This document shows positions 12,320 to 21,658 of a DNA stretch of 64,000 bases, piece by piece. The DNA comes from Thalassotalea sp. HSM 43 (GTDB taxonomy: Bacteria; Pseudomonadota; Gammaproteobacteria; Enterobacterales; Alteromonadaceae), in the NCBI RefSeq assembly GCF_004752005.1, contig NZ_CP038493.1, forward strand, positions 3,248,302 to 3,312,301, read 5' to 3'. The translations under genes were made by a program, and so were the position numbers. Under the pieces are notes generated by a model. It had not been told where the DNA came from. It did no database searches and worked only from the letters and a program-made list of their open reading frames with translations. How positions within the stretch are numbered: the first letter of the stretch is position 1; every line of letters begins with the position of its first letter.

Positions 12320-13723
12320 ATGACTCAATCAACTGACACCTTACTAGGGCATCCGAAAGGGCTGTTTCTATTGTTTGGTACGGAAATGTGGGAGCGTTTC
12401 AGCTACTACGGTATGCGTGCCATTCTCGTACTTTATCTTATTGCTGCCGTTGAAACCGGTGGCTTTGGCTGGACTAATTCAGAAGCGTTAGCGCTATATG
12501 GTTGGTTTACCATGGCGGTATACCTTACCCCTGTGCTTGGTGGTTGGATTGCCGATAATGTCTTAGGGCAACGAAAAAGTATTATCTTGGGCGGTATTTT
12601 AATGGCCACAGGCCATTTTACCTTAGGTACTCCTCAAGCCTGGTTAGGTGATGCATCAGAATCAGCATTTTATATAGGCCTTATATTACTTTGTTGCGGT
12701 AATGGCCTATTCAAACCGAACATATCTACTCTTGTTGGTGATCTTTATCAGGAAGGTGATAGCCGCCGTGATGGTGCCTTCACCATCTTTTATATGGGCA
12801 TTAACATAGGTGCGGCAATTGCTCCACTGGTTGTTGGTTATGTGGCTGAAGTCATAAACTGGCAGTTAGGTTTCATTGTCGCCGGTTTTGGTATGGTCAT
12901 AAGTGTGATCATGCAACTTGTGCTTGCGAATAAGTATTTAGGTGAAATTGGTGTAAAACCATCTGCGCATGGTATATCAACCGAAGGTGCTGCAGCTGCA
13001 AAAGATACGCCGTTAACCGCTGAAGAGCGCGACCGCGTAAAAGTCATTGTTATCATGAGTGTAATATCTATCGTCTTTTGGGTTAGTTATGAGCAAGCAG
13101 GTGGCTTATTAAATATTTACGCTAAAGATTTTACCGATAGACATATTTTTGGCTGGGAAATGCCTGCGTCGTGGTTACAGTCGGTAAGCGCAATATTTGT
13201 TGTTATGTTTGCCCCGGTCTTTGCCGGTCTTTGGACCAAGCTCGGTGATAAACAGCCAAGTTCGCCACGCAAGTTTGCATTTAGTTTATTGTTAGTCGGA
13301 ATTGGTTTCTTGTTTATGGTTGCTGCAACCATGCAACAAGATGGTGATTTAAACGTTAAAGTCAGTGTTTTGTATCTCATCGTGACCTATATGTTTTTGG
13401 TTTTTGGTGAACTTTGTATTTCACCGATAGGTTTGTCCTTGGTGTCTAAGCTCGCTCCGATTAAATATCTATCATTATTAATGGGGGTTTGGTTTGCCTG
13501 TTCTGCAATAGCGAATAAAGTCGCCGGTGTCGTAGGCGGTTTAATTGGCGAAGGACCGGAACAAATCAATAACGCCTTGTCTATTTTTGCCGGTCTTGCT
13601 GTTAGTGGCTTTATTGCTGGTGGCCTGGTATTACTTATGGCTGATAAATTGGTCGAATGGATGCATGGTGCAGAAGCGCCAACACAAGTCGAACATTCTG
13701 AATTAGATCAAGACCCAATCTAA
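12320..13723 (+). CDS. Proton-dependent oligopeptide (POT/PTR2) transporter
   Basis: Inner-membrane symporter of 467 residues that imports di- and tripeptides with protons. The POT signature ExxERFxYYG is present from Glu22 (EMWERFSYYG). A second signature, FYMGINIGAAIAP, lies near residues 156-168. About 12-14 hydrophobic helices are visible, with a charged cytoplasmic loop around 215-240. It resembles the Dtp group, but the exact paralogue cannot be fixed. It is monocistronic with its own terminator. Confidence 0.92.
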   Translation: MTQSTDTLLGHPKGLFLLFGTEMWERFSYYGMRAILVLYLIAAVETGGFGWTNSEALALYGWFTMAVYLTPVLGGWIADNVLGQRKSIILGGILMATGHFTLGTPQAWLGDASESAFYIGLILLCCGNGLFKPNISTLVGDLYQEGDSRRDGAFTIFYMGINIGAAIAPLVVGYVAEVINWQLGFIVAGFGMVISVIMQLVLANKYLGEIGVKPSAHGISTEGAAAAKDTPLTAEERDRVKVIVIMSVISIVFWVSYEQAGGLLNIYAKDFTDRHIFGWEMPASWLQSVSAIFVVMFAPVFAGLWTKLGDKQPSSPRKFAFSLLLVGIGFLFMVAATMQQDGDLNVKVSVLYLIVTYMFLVFGELCISPIGLSLVSKLAPIKYLSLLMGVWFACSAIANKVAGVVGGLIGEGPEQINNALSIFAGLAVSGFIAGGLVLLMADKLVEWMHGAEAPTQVEHSELDQDPI

Positions 13724-13747
13724 TCAATGCCAAACCATAATTACATA

Positions 13748-13776
13748 GCCTGGTAGTAACGCTACCGGGCTTTTTT
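13748..13776 (+). terminator. Terminator after the POT transporter
   Basis: GCCTGGTAG pairs with CTACCGGGC (one G-T pair) over a short loop, followed by TTTTTT (13771-13776). Confidence 0.9.
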
Positions 13777-13784
13777 ATGGCATT

Positions 13785-14024
13785 GATTCAAGCTACCCCA
13801 TGAAAGCGGCTCGATTGGGTAGGTCAGGTTGGGTACAGATACGTTATACCATCGATACTTTTGGCTTTGTGCAAAACCCAGAAGTTATTGAATCGAGTGA
13901 TAGTATATTTGAGAGCGAAAGCCTCGAGGCGATAAAGTCATGGCGTTTTGCACCTAAATTTGTCGATGGAAAAGCGGTTGAAGCTAAGATCACCTTGCAA
14001 ATCGATTACACGATGGGCTCTTAA
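13785..14024 (+). pseudogene. TonB C-terminal domain fragment, 5'-truncated
   Basis: The frame reads SSYPMKAARLGRSGWV, then a TonB C-terminal domain ending at 14024 (IRYTIDTFGFV, SWRFAPKFVDG). In TonB-family energy transducers this domain contacts TonB-dependent receptors in the periplasm. The YPxxA start of the domain lies upstream of the only ATG (13800), and the frame runs back into the transporter's terminator with no start codon, signal anchor or proline linker. It is therefore probably the remnant of a larger gene whose 5' part is lost. An expressed domain-only protein starting at 13800 is possible but would lack export. Confidence 0.65.
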
Positions 14025-14188
14025 TCGCAAATAAATGGCAGTCTATTACTTAAACGGTGTGTGAAATAAAAATATATAAGCGAGACAAAGATTCTCGCCG
14101 TGCTGTTTGTTTCGCTATGCCACATCTTATCAAGTGTCTACATTGATTTTGTCAGTTTTCAAATAACCACAAAACCCTTGAACAATTA

Positions 14189-14842
14189 TCAATGACAGGT
14201 GATGAGCCTTGTCAGTTCATCCGTTGAATGTACCAGTGTTGTTGGCTTGCTTGCATTCAAGGTCTCAATGTCACCGGCACCATGGCTTAAGGCAATCGAG
14301 TCCATTCCAGCATTGTTTGCCATGTCGATATCGAAGCGACTGTCGCCTATGTATATAGCATGTTTGGCGTTAATGTTGAGCTCCGCAAGGATTTGCTCAA
14401 GCATATCTGGGTGTGGTTTGGCTTTCGCATCATCGGCGGTTCTTGAGGTATGAAAAAAACGAGCTAACTGACTTTGCGCCAGTACATTGTCTAAACCTGG
14501 GCGCCCTTTACTGGTGGCAATGGCTAACTTCTTCCCCTGGCTATGCAAATTTTGGATCAGCTGTTCTGTTCCAGGGTATAACGGACACGCTTTACTATTC
14601 AATTCAATGAATCGTTGCCGGTAGTGATGTTGTAAGCGCTTTAGACTGGCCAACGATGCGCCGGGAAATAAGATATCTGCTGCCTCTTTCATCCCCGCAC
14701 CAATGATGCTTTTGCATTGCGAAACTGATGGCACCGTCAAGTCTGCCAAGGTTGCCGCATATTGCATAGAATTGACAATTTTATCGATGGAGTTCATCAA
14801 GGTTCCATCCCAGTCAAAGATGTACAGTTGATAATGGTGCAT
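14189..14842 (-). CDS. HAD-IA hydrolase, phosphoglycolate-phosphatase-like
   Basis: HAD phosphatase of 217 residues from the preferred ATG at 14842; an upstream ATG at 14881 would add 13 residues of no obvious homology. Motif I FDWDGTL holds Asp10 and Asp12, motif II is ATSKGRPG, the lysine is in KAKPHPDM, and motif IV is GDSRFDI. The helical cap between motifs I and II places it with Gph/YjjG/PgmB-like enzymes. Substrate is unknown; 2-phosphoglycolate or another small phosphate ester is a family-based guess. It is transcribed toward the TonB fragment. Confidence 0.8.
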   Translation of the reverse strand: MHHYQLYIFDWDGTLMNSIDKIVNSMQYAATLADLTVPSVSQCKSIIGAGMKEAADILFPGASLASLKRLQHHYRQRFIELNSKACPLYPGTEQLIQNLHSQGKKLAIATSKGRPGLDNVLAQSQLARFFHTSRTADDAKAKPHPDMLEQILAELNINAKHAIYIGDSRFDIDMANNAGMDSIALSHGAGDIETLNASKPTTLVHSTDELTRLITCH

Positions 14843-14919
14843 GAATTTGAATGGCCCGAGATTGCAAATAATTTGCATCATAACAAACTATATCTTGCTG
14901 ATCAGGCGAAATAAGAAAA

Positions 14920-14943
14920 TGGCACTTACCTAAGTAAGTGCCA
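14920..14943. other. Perfect 9-bp hairpin in the 14.9-15.1 kb intergenic region
   Basis: TGGCACTTA (14920-14928) pairs with TAAGTGCCA (14935-14943) over a six-base loop. On the minus strand it is followed by ATTTTCTTATTT, so it has terminator form in that direction, yet no minus-strand gene lies immediately upstream of it. Function unknown; it may insulate the HAD gene from antisense reads. Confidence 0.5.
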
Positions 14944-15171
14944 CTAAATAACAGATCGGAAGTAAACTATAAAAGTTTATGGCGCCCATCTTATAAAGCC
15001 TACTATTTAGGGTCTGTTAATAAATGTTAAATCGCTGAATAACTGTACAATGAACGGCTTTTTTTTGACTTGTTTGCGGTTACTTTAAATGAAGTTGAAG
15101 TTAAAGGTTTACAGGGCTTGCAGGCACTTTTAAGATAGGCTTAATAATAGTAAAAAGGCGCTAAACAGATT

Positions 15172-18100
15172 ATGTCAGGTTTACAACGGATCATCCTGAT
15201 CGATACCCATCTTCCTGGGTTGGTAGAATTAAAACTTAATGGCCACACCAATATCTGTGGTACCAATGCTTCAGGGAAAACCACCTTGCAAAGATTGGTG
15301 CCGGTATTTTTTGGTGAGTCGCCAAATAAAGTTGTGCCAGCAACGCGTGACAATTTTCAGAAATGGTATCTGCCACGCGAGTCGAGTTATATCATTTTTG
15401 AATACCAGCGAATTGATCAGCAAACCTGCATGGCGATTCTTACATCATCGAATACCGGTGTGCAGTATCGTTTTGTTGAAAAGCCGTTTGAGGTCGATGA
15501 TTTTATTGCTGATGATATGGCTGGCAAACGCTCTATTGGTGTCATAGAGGTTATGAAAGCCGCTAAACGTGAAGGTATCGCGGTAACCAAAGCGCTCAAT
15601 ACCAAAGAATTTAAGTCTGTTATCCAAAACGATAGGGCGATGATGAACACCAGCAGTAATAAACGTGACTTGGTTAATGCCGCGCGTTTATTTAGCCTGT
15701 GTGAGCATAACGCCAAATTGCGTCATATTGAAAAGCTGATCAAAGCGGTGCATTCCAAAGAAGGCAAAATGGAAACCATCAAGGCGATGATTGCCGCTAT
15801 TTTGGAAGAAGATGGTGTACAGACACCAAGTAATAAAATCTCCAAAGCTCAAGTTGAAGACTGGCGTAAAGAGTGCTCATTGATCCGTCAATTTGATGAG
15901 CTCATGCCGCAGTACAATAAATTGAAAAAGGTCAATGCCAGCCTGGAGCAAAGTGAACAACGCTTAGCGCAATTGCATCATCAATTAAGTCACGACTATT
16001 CGTTGTTGGCCGAGTCGGTGGTCAAGGCACAAAATGATCAACAGGTATACAAAACCAAACTATCTGAACTAAACAGTCAATTTGATGCATCACGAGATCA
16101 ATACAACCGCGATATATCGTTGGCAAAAGCGGATGCCTCCAGTGCTGAGCAACATCTCGACAAAATTGAAGACGAGTTTAATGCGTGGCAAGACCGTGAC
16201 ATAGAGCAGCACAAACTCAACATTGATAAAATTCCATCGTGGCAAGCGCAATTGCAATCGGCTACCGAGCAGCATGCCTTGCTTACCGAAGAGCATCAAG
16301 ATGTTGAAGCGGCCTATCATAAGCGCCAGGCTGAGCTAGAGAAAAAGCAAAGCAAAGCCTTAACTCAGTTAACAGAACAAAAAGATCTGGTCACAAGCGA
16401 ACTGCAGCAGCAGCAAAAGCAAGAAACCAATGCGTTGCATCAGCTAAAGACTCAGCAAGATGAAAAATATCAACAATTGGTTGCCGACTTTGATGTGCAA
16501 ATTCAACAAGCCAATATGTTATTGCAAAAACTGCATACGCAAATTGAGTTAAGTGGTCCAACACAAAAAGAGCAGCAAGCACTGGCAATACTTGAAGCCC
16601 AGCTCGATGATGCTCAATTAGAAGAAGATGCCCTGCGCGATCAGTTAACGCAGCAACAAGAGCACACCCAGCAAATCAAGTACCAGCAAATCGCAGTAAA
16701 TGAAAAACTGTTAAAAGCATCCTCTAAGGTCAAACAAGCTCAGGCCAAGGTCGATGAAATCGACGCATGGTTAACGCCGGGTGACAACACCTTGCTGCAT
16801 TTTTTACGCAGTGAGTGTGACGGTTGGCAAGAGCAGTTTGGTAAATTGATTGCACCACAGTTATTAGCACGTAATGACTTATCGCCAAGACTCAGCGATA
16901 CGCATGACAGTCAAGCGTCTATGTTTGGCGTATTACTTGATACCAGTGTTATCGCTGAAAGCGACATACTGCAATCGCAAGCCGAACTTGAGCAGCAGTT
17001 ACAAGCGGCGCAGAGCGAATTAAACGCCGCGGTCGAAGACAAACAACAACTGAGTCAACAACTCGAACAGATTAATGCCGATGTCCGCAAAGCAGAGCAA
17101 GAGTGCACAGCGCTGTTATCAAAGAGCCAGTTTAAGCAACAAGCACGAGTGCGAGTTCAAGAAGAAAAGGCACAACTTAAAGCGGAACACAAACAAGCTT
17201 TAATCGAGCGCAAACAAAAACGTCAAAAAGAGTTAACTGCAGAACAAGGTAAAGTCGACAAACTTAACCTCAATAAAGCCGATGCTATTGATGAGCATAA
17301 AGAGGCTTGCCATGAAGAAAAAATGGAACATGAGCTCCATTGGCAACAAATCATTAATGATATCGAGCAAAAACTAGATAGTGTTAAAGCGCAAATTGAA
17401 GAAGCCAAGCAGCAACATAAACATGGCCTGAAAGCAGCGAAAAAGTGGTATCAAGATGAGTTGTCGAAACGCGAAGTCGATGTGAACCAAATTGCTCAAC
17501 TTAAGCAGCAAATCGCTGAGTTGTCAGAACACATCGAGATAACCAACAAACAAAGAGATAGTGTGGCTGAATATCAACGTTGGTACGATTTGGTGTTTAG
17601 TAAGCAAAAAGCGCAGTATTTACAGCAATTGTCATTGGCCAAAGACAGTAAAGCGAAAAATGAACGTGAATTAGGCAATGCGCAAAGTAACTACAAGCAG
17701 CAAAAACAGCAATACACAGAACAACTGCAACAGCTTGATAAAGCGTTAACCGAACAAAACGATTTGGTCGGTCAAATTAACAGCATTAAACAGCAATATG
17801 CGGTGTTGAGCTTGCCGAGTGTGGCAGCGGTAAACGAAACCGGCTCCGTATCATCTCGGGTGAGCGAAGTAGGCGAGCTATTTAGTCAATATCGCCAAGG
17901 CCTAAAGCAAGTTGACGAGTACGTTTACTTCTTTGACAACGCCATAGGCCAAAAATCCGGCATCAGCCTAACTGAAACCTGGGAGCGTGCGCGCAGCGAA
18001 TGCCAAATCGAAAATGCGCAAGGCATCATGGTTTTAGATTGTCGTAAAATGGTGAGCGAGCTGGACATGTTGCTAACGGTATTGGTACCTCAGCATTTGG

Positions 18101-18855
18101 AAGGGGTACGCAATAACGGTCTTAATTTCGGTAACGATTTAACTCAGTATTACAACATCCTTGCGGATATCGATAAGCGCATAGTTTCCCAGTCGCGACG
18201 TATTTCCAAAGAAGTTGACCAAGAGTTATTCCTCGATGGTGTCAGTGATTCCAGCGTTAAAATTCGCTCAAGGATCAGTGAATTTGATTTCTGGCCAACC
18301 TTACAAAAATTCAATAAGTTACATCAGCAGTGGCTAACAGATGAAGAGGCCGTCTTGCCTAATGAAGATTATATGTTGACCATTCAAGAGGTTCTCGACG
18401 TATTAGGGCGAGCGACTATGAGCGGTGGTGTCGGACAATTGCTTGATATTGAATTGCACTTAAAAGAGGGTAATTCAAACTTAATCATCCGTACCGATAG
18501 GCAGTTAAATGAATCATCAAGTCACGGTATGGCGTATCTGATTTTATGTAAGTTCTTACTAGCGTTTACACGTCTATTGCGCGGTAATTCACAGGCCGTT
18601 ATACATTGGCCAATTGATGAGATTGGCACACTTGCCAATAAAAACGTTAAGAAAATCTTTGATGCCTGTGCAGCCAATAATATTCATGTGTTAGGTGCAT
18701 TCCCTAACCCCGAGTCGGATGTACTGCATTTCTTTGCAAACCGTTATTTGATTGATAAAAATGCCGAAAAGCAAAAGTTGCGTATGGTACAACCAAAAAT
18801 GAATCCAATAGCTGAAAAGCTTAAACAGCGCCGCGCGCAGGAGGCTATCGCATGA
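15172..18855 (+). CDS. SMC-like ATPase (DUF3584/MksB-like)
   Basis: Large coiled-coil ATPase of 1227 residues. Walker A GTNASGKTT is at residues 30-38, and a YLP motif (WYLPRESSY) follows near residue 66; as I recall, GKT and YLP motifs define DUF3584. Two long Gln/Glu-rich coiled-coil arms flank a globular insert at about 532-605, which may act as a hinge. The C-terminal lobe has a degenerate ABC signature near Ser1115-Gly1119 and a Walker B ending in Asp1149-Glu1150. This is the head-arm-hinge plan of SMC, MukB, MksB and JetC, but shorter than MukB (about 1486). Its stop overlaps the next start by four bases, so it probably acts with the two following products in DNA organisation or defence. 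Confidence 0.85.
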   Translation: MSGLQRIILIDTHLPGLVELKLNGHTNICGTNASGKTTLQRLVPVFFGESPNKVVPATRDNFQKWYLPRESSYIIFEYQRIDQQTCMAILTSSNTGVQYRFVEKPFEVDDFIADDMAGKRSIGVIEVMKAAKREGIAVTKALNTKEFKSVIQNDRAMMNTSSNKRDLVNAARLFSLCEHNAKLRHIEKLIKAVHSKEGKMETIKAMIAAILEEDGVQTPSNKISKAQVEDWRKECSLIRQFDELMPQYNKLKKVNASLEQSEQRLAQLHHQLSHDYSLLAESVVKAQNDQQVYKTKLSELNSQFDASRDQYNRDISLAKADASSAEQHLDKIEDEFNAWQDRDIEQHKLNIDKIPSWQAQLQSATEQHALLTEEHQDVEAAYHKRQAELEKKQSKALTQLTEQKDLVTSELQQQQKQETNALHQLKTQQDEKYQQLVADFDVQIQQANMLLQKLHTQIELSGPTQKEQQALAILEAQLDDAQLEEDALRDQLTQQQEHTQQIKYQQIAVNEKLLKASSKVKQAQAKVDEIDAWLTPGDNTLLHFLRSECDGWQEQFGKLIAPQLLARNDLSPRLSDTHDSQASMFGVLLDTSVIAESDILQSQAELEQQLQAAQSELNAAVEDKQQLSQQLEQINADVRKAEQECTALLSKSQFKQQARVRVQEEKAQLKAEHKQALIERKQKRQKELTAEQGKVDKLNLNKADAIDEHKEACHEEKMEHELHWQQIINDIEQKLDSVKAQIEEAKQQHKHGLKAAKKWYQDELSKREVDVNQIAQLKQQIAELSEHIEITNKQRDSVAEYQRWYDLVFSKQKAQYLQQLSLAKDSKAKNERELGNAQSNYKQQKQQYTEQLQQLDKALTEQNDLVGQINSIKQQYAVLSLPSVAAVNETGSVSSRVSEVGELFSQYRQGLKQVDEYVYFFDNAIGQKSGISLTETWERARSECQIENAQGIMVLDCRKMVSELDMLLTVLVPQHLEGVRNNGLNFGNDLTQYYNILADIDKRIVSQSRRISKEVDQELFLDGVSDSSVKIRSRISEFDFWPTLQKFNKLHQQWLTDEEAVLPNEDYMLTIQEVLDVLGRATMSGGVGQLLDIELHLKEGNSNLIIRTDRQLNESSSHGMAYLILCKFLLAFTRLLRGNSQAVIHWPIDEIGTLANKNVKKIFDACAANNIHVLGAFPNPESDVLHFFANRYLIDKNAEKQKLRMVQPKMNPIAEKLKQRRAQEAIA

Positions 18856-19487
18856 TCAGTTTACAAGGTCAGGTAATGGAAACTCTGTTGAGTGGTGGCT
18901 TTATTTGTAAAACCAGTGATGAACTGGCGTTTCAATATTTACAAAATAGTGAGCATTACGCCGCTCTTGAGCTGCAATTGAATACCATGAACCGTTGTTT
19001 GGCAACGGCCAATGATGGTGACGTTATTTTTTGTGCCTATCAGGCGATTGGCGAGACTGAGCGCAAACATTTAAATCAGCAATTCAAAGAAGTTGCCGCG
19101 TCGTTGCTGCCGTTGGTCGAATGGTTGGTGTTGGTGCAAGAAGCTCGCGGTGATAACTCACCGTTATCCGAAGGCAAAGTTATTCGTTTAAATGAACTGC
19201 AAACGGTGATTGAAGACACCCCGGCATTTGCCGAACAGCTCAGTAAAATAGCGCGCTATAGCTTATTTAATTCATCGAGTAGTGCAATTGATGCACAATT
19301 AAAGCAAATTTTTAAACGACTGTGTGAGTTGGGGTATTTATTACGCCCAAATCCAGACAATCAAATCTATTTAGCGACCGGTAAAGTGGACTATTTGTTT
19401 GATATTATTCGTTTTATAGATGAAACCGAAAACCTCGGACTGGAGCAGCAGGCCGAAATCGCTATTCAGCAGGGAGACTTGCTGTGA
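18852..19487 (+). CDS. Putative MksE/JetB-like accessory subunit of the SMC complex
   Basis: Protein of 211 residues starting within the stop of the SMC gene (ATGA overlap), a sign of coupled translation. It is mostly helical, with a winged-helix-like segment near residues 155-185 (CELGYLLRPNPD and following). That stretch resembles ELGVLWRPEPGE in the next protein. By size and position it fits the small tandem winged-helix (KITE-type) subunit of Muk/Mks/Wadjet complexes. I do not recognise the family from a signature; the assignment rests on gene order and architecture. Confidence 0.6.
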   Translation: MISLQGQVMETLLSGGFICKTSDELAFQYLQNSEHYAALELQLNTMNRCLATANDGDVIFCAYQAIGETERKHLNQQFKEVAASLLPLVEWLVLVQEARGDNSPLSEGKVIRLNELQTVIEDTPAFAEQLSKIARYSLFNSSSSAIDAQLKQIFKRLCELGYLLRPNPDNQIYLATGKVDYLFDIIRFIDETENLGLEQQAEIAIQQGDLL

Positions 19488-20704
19488 GCTCACAGTTAAA
19501 CAACAGTGGTGTTAAGTTCTTAAAGGCACTTGCCAAGCATTCCGATATTATCATGCAGGCATATTTGTCTGGCCGGGTAAGCGAAATGGACTTTGATATC
19601 AATGTTCTCGAAAAGCTGATGGAGCTCGGCGTGTTATGGCGCCCAGAGCCTGGCGAAGATTTGCGCTTGAGAAGTTCGGTAAGAGCACTACTAGAAAATA
19701 GCCTTAAAGATGAGCGCAATCGACAACTGGACGCCAATATTGGTTCAAAACTGGCGACTATAAAAACCGTCACTTCACATTACAAAGAAGCATTGCACCA
19801 TCATGCCGATGCGGAAGCCGAAGTTTATTTAGAAGATCTTGCTGAGCAAGTGTATACCCTGGTCGACAGTTTAAAATCCAGTGTGCGCAGTTTATGGCGA
19901 CGTATTCATAATGAGTTTGGTTACGTTGGCTCCATCAACGCAAAAATTCGTGAAAATGAATTAGCGCAAGGGCAGCTAACACAAATGCGCCAACAGCTGG
20001 AAATGTTTCAGTTTGATGAGTTGGCGGCATTAGCAGGTTCAAACAGAGAATTACGCCGACTGTTGGTCGTACAACTGCAAAAACGTCATACAGAGATAAG
20101 CCAAGAGTTGAGCATAGCGCAAGCTAAATTGATCGAATTGCTGGGCAAGTTTAGAGAGTATTTACACCGTTCGCAGCTTCTTAAAGGGTTTGTGTTGCAC
20201 CACCAACAAAAACCTGATTACCAGATCAAAGACTACAGCGCACAACATCAACTACCTAGCTTATTTAATCAGGCCAAAGCGGTGATTAAACCGGCCAGTA
20301 TCGATGTGAACAATATTGAGCATGAACAAGTATTTGCTGAGCTGGTCAATCATCTCAGACAAGTTCGCCATAATCGTGATGAAAATCAACAACAACGTAA
20401 AGCACAAAACTTTGCGGTGGATGATATCGAAAACATCGATATCGTCAGCGATGGCTTAAAAGAAGCCATTGAGCACTATTTTGTTCATGTCATTGATTCG
20501 GCACAGCGCATGTCAGCGCTTGAGTATCATCAATGGCAAAAGCTCGATTTTGACCAAGAAGTTTGGGTCTATGGGGTTATTAATGGTTACACAGGATTAA
20601 GCGCAGAAGAACAAGAGTTCTTTGAAATTGGTGTCGAAGGTCATCCACACCCGAAGTTTACCGGTAATTTTGTTATTGAAGATGTAGAGCTGGGCTTACG
20701 TTAA
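19484..20704 (+). CDS. Putative MksF/JetA-like kleisin subunit of the SMC complex
   Basis: Protein of 406 residues starting with GTG that overlaps the previous stop (GTGA). An N-terminal winged-helix-like domain spans about residues 10-75, followed by long helices and short coiled coil (about 85-230) and a C-terminal globular part ending near 400. That layout is what MukF/MksF/JetA kleisins show: N-terminal winged helix, helical middle, C-terminal part that binds the ATPase head. The protein has no nuclease or topoisomerase motif. The operon ends here, 45 bp before a convergent sirtuin-like gene, and no JetD/MksG-type gene follows. Confidence 0.58.
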   Translation: MSSQLNNSGVKFLKALAKHSDIIMQAYLSGRVSEMDFDINVLEKLMELGVLWRPEPGEDLRLRSSVRALLENSLKDERNRQLDANIGSKLATIKTVTSHYKEALHHHADAEAEVYLEDLAEQVYTLVDSLKSSVRSLWRRIHNEFGYVGSINAKIRENELAQGQLTQMRQQLEMFQFDELAALAGSNRELRRLLVVQLQKRHTEISQELSIAQAKLIELLGKFREYLHRSQLLKGFVLHHQQKPDYQIKDYSAQHQLPSLFNQAKAVIKPASIDVNNIEHEQVFAELVNHLRQVRHNRDENQQQRKAQNFAVDDIENIDIVSDGLKEAIEHYFVHVIDSAQRMSALEYHQWQKLDFDQEVWVYGVINGYTGLSAEEQEFFEIGVEGHPHPKFTGNFVIEDVELGLR

Positions 20705-20748
20705 CCATTCACACGGTTCGGTTAATGTAAGCACAGGTTATTCTGGGG

Positions 20749-21474
20749 CTAAGCAATATTTATGTATTCACTGGCTTTCATGCGGTGATACGTCACCTTG
20801 GCATACGGGATCTCGATCGGGTCGGGGTCAACAATGTCGATCTCTATTTGATTATCTATCGCCGCTCTTAACGCCATTTGCGTAATATTGACACTAAATG
20901 ATGTGCCCATAAACACCATTTTATCAGCTTGGTACATACGGTGTTGCGCTTCTGTTATGCGATACAAATCGGTGTAGTACTCATCAAATAACAAGACATA
21001 GGGTTTAAATGAAAAGTTTAATTCAGGTCTTTTCGAGTTACGGTTAATGTTAAATATATCGAGTAACGACTCTTGTAAATTTTCCTCATCAACACTGTCC
21101 CATGGCGTTGCTATTGTATCTACCGCATCGCCCTGACTATGATATAAGGTCATCTGATCAAGGCGGCCATGAATCGCAATATAATCGTTATTTCCCGCTT
21201 TACCATCTAGGCCATCTATATTTTGGGTGATTAAATTTTTATCCGCTAACCAATGATGTACCGCATTCGGTCCATGGTTACGATAAGTGGCAAACCGATG
21301 ATAATACCAGCTTAAAAATTCGATAGGGTTGTTCTCATACATAGCCCGTGTGGCCATTTCCATAGGCGTATAGTTAACACTGCCGATAGTCCAAAAACCA
21401 TCTTCGCCGCGAAAGGTCGGGATACCACTTTCAGAGCTAACGCCAGCCCCTGTTATATATAACGTATTAGTCAT
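20749..21474 (-). CDS. Sir2-family NAD-dependent protein lacking zinc cysteines
   Basis: Sirtuin-fold protein of 241 residues. The NAD-binding motif GAGVSSESGIPTFRG is at residues 9-23, TQNIDGL at 83-89, and the catalytic histidine is His102 in IHG. GTSFSV near the C-terminal third is the usual second NAD site. Sirtuins normally carry four zinc-binding cysteines after the catalytic histidine; this protein contains no cysteine at all. NAD binding and deacylase, ADP-ribosyl or NAD hydrolase activity are possible, but the small domain must be stabilised differently. It converges on the SMC-like operon; its promoter faces miaE. Confidence 0.82.
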   Translation of the reverse strand: MTNTLYITGAGVSSESGIPTFRGEDGFWTIGSVNYTPMEMATRAMYENNPIEFLSWYYHRFATYRNHGPNAVHHWLADKNLITQNIDGLDGKAGNNDYIAIHGRLDQMTLYHSQGDAVDTIATPWDSVDEENLQESLLDIFNINRNSKRPELNFSFKPYVLLFDEYYTDLYRITEAQHRMYQADKMVFMGTSFSVNITQMALRAAIDNQIEIDIVDPDPIEIPYAKVTYHRMKASEYINIA

Positions 21475-21658
21475 GATTCACCATTATCGATGTACTAAAA
21501 TAAGCTGCTTATCTGCGAATCAGGCTGCACTATCATAGCGAATGCTACAGCCGTAAATGTAGACACATACAAATTTGTAATAGAATTGGCTTTTTACTAT
21601 AACGCCACAATTTTTATGTGTAAAATGGCGGCATATATTCGCTAATATTTTTCCATAC

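Noticed and set aside
15001-15030. GGGTCTGTTAATAAATGTT resembles an insertion-sequence end
   Set aside because: No matching inverted end, target duplication or transposase frame was found around the SMC-like operon.
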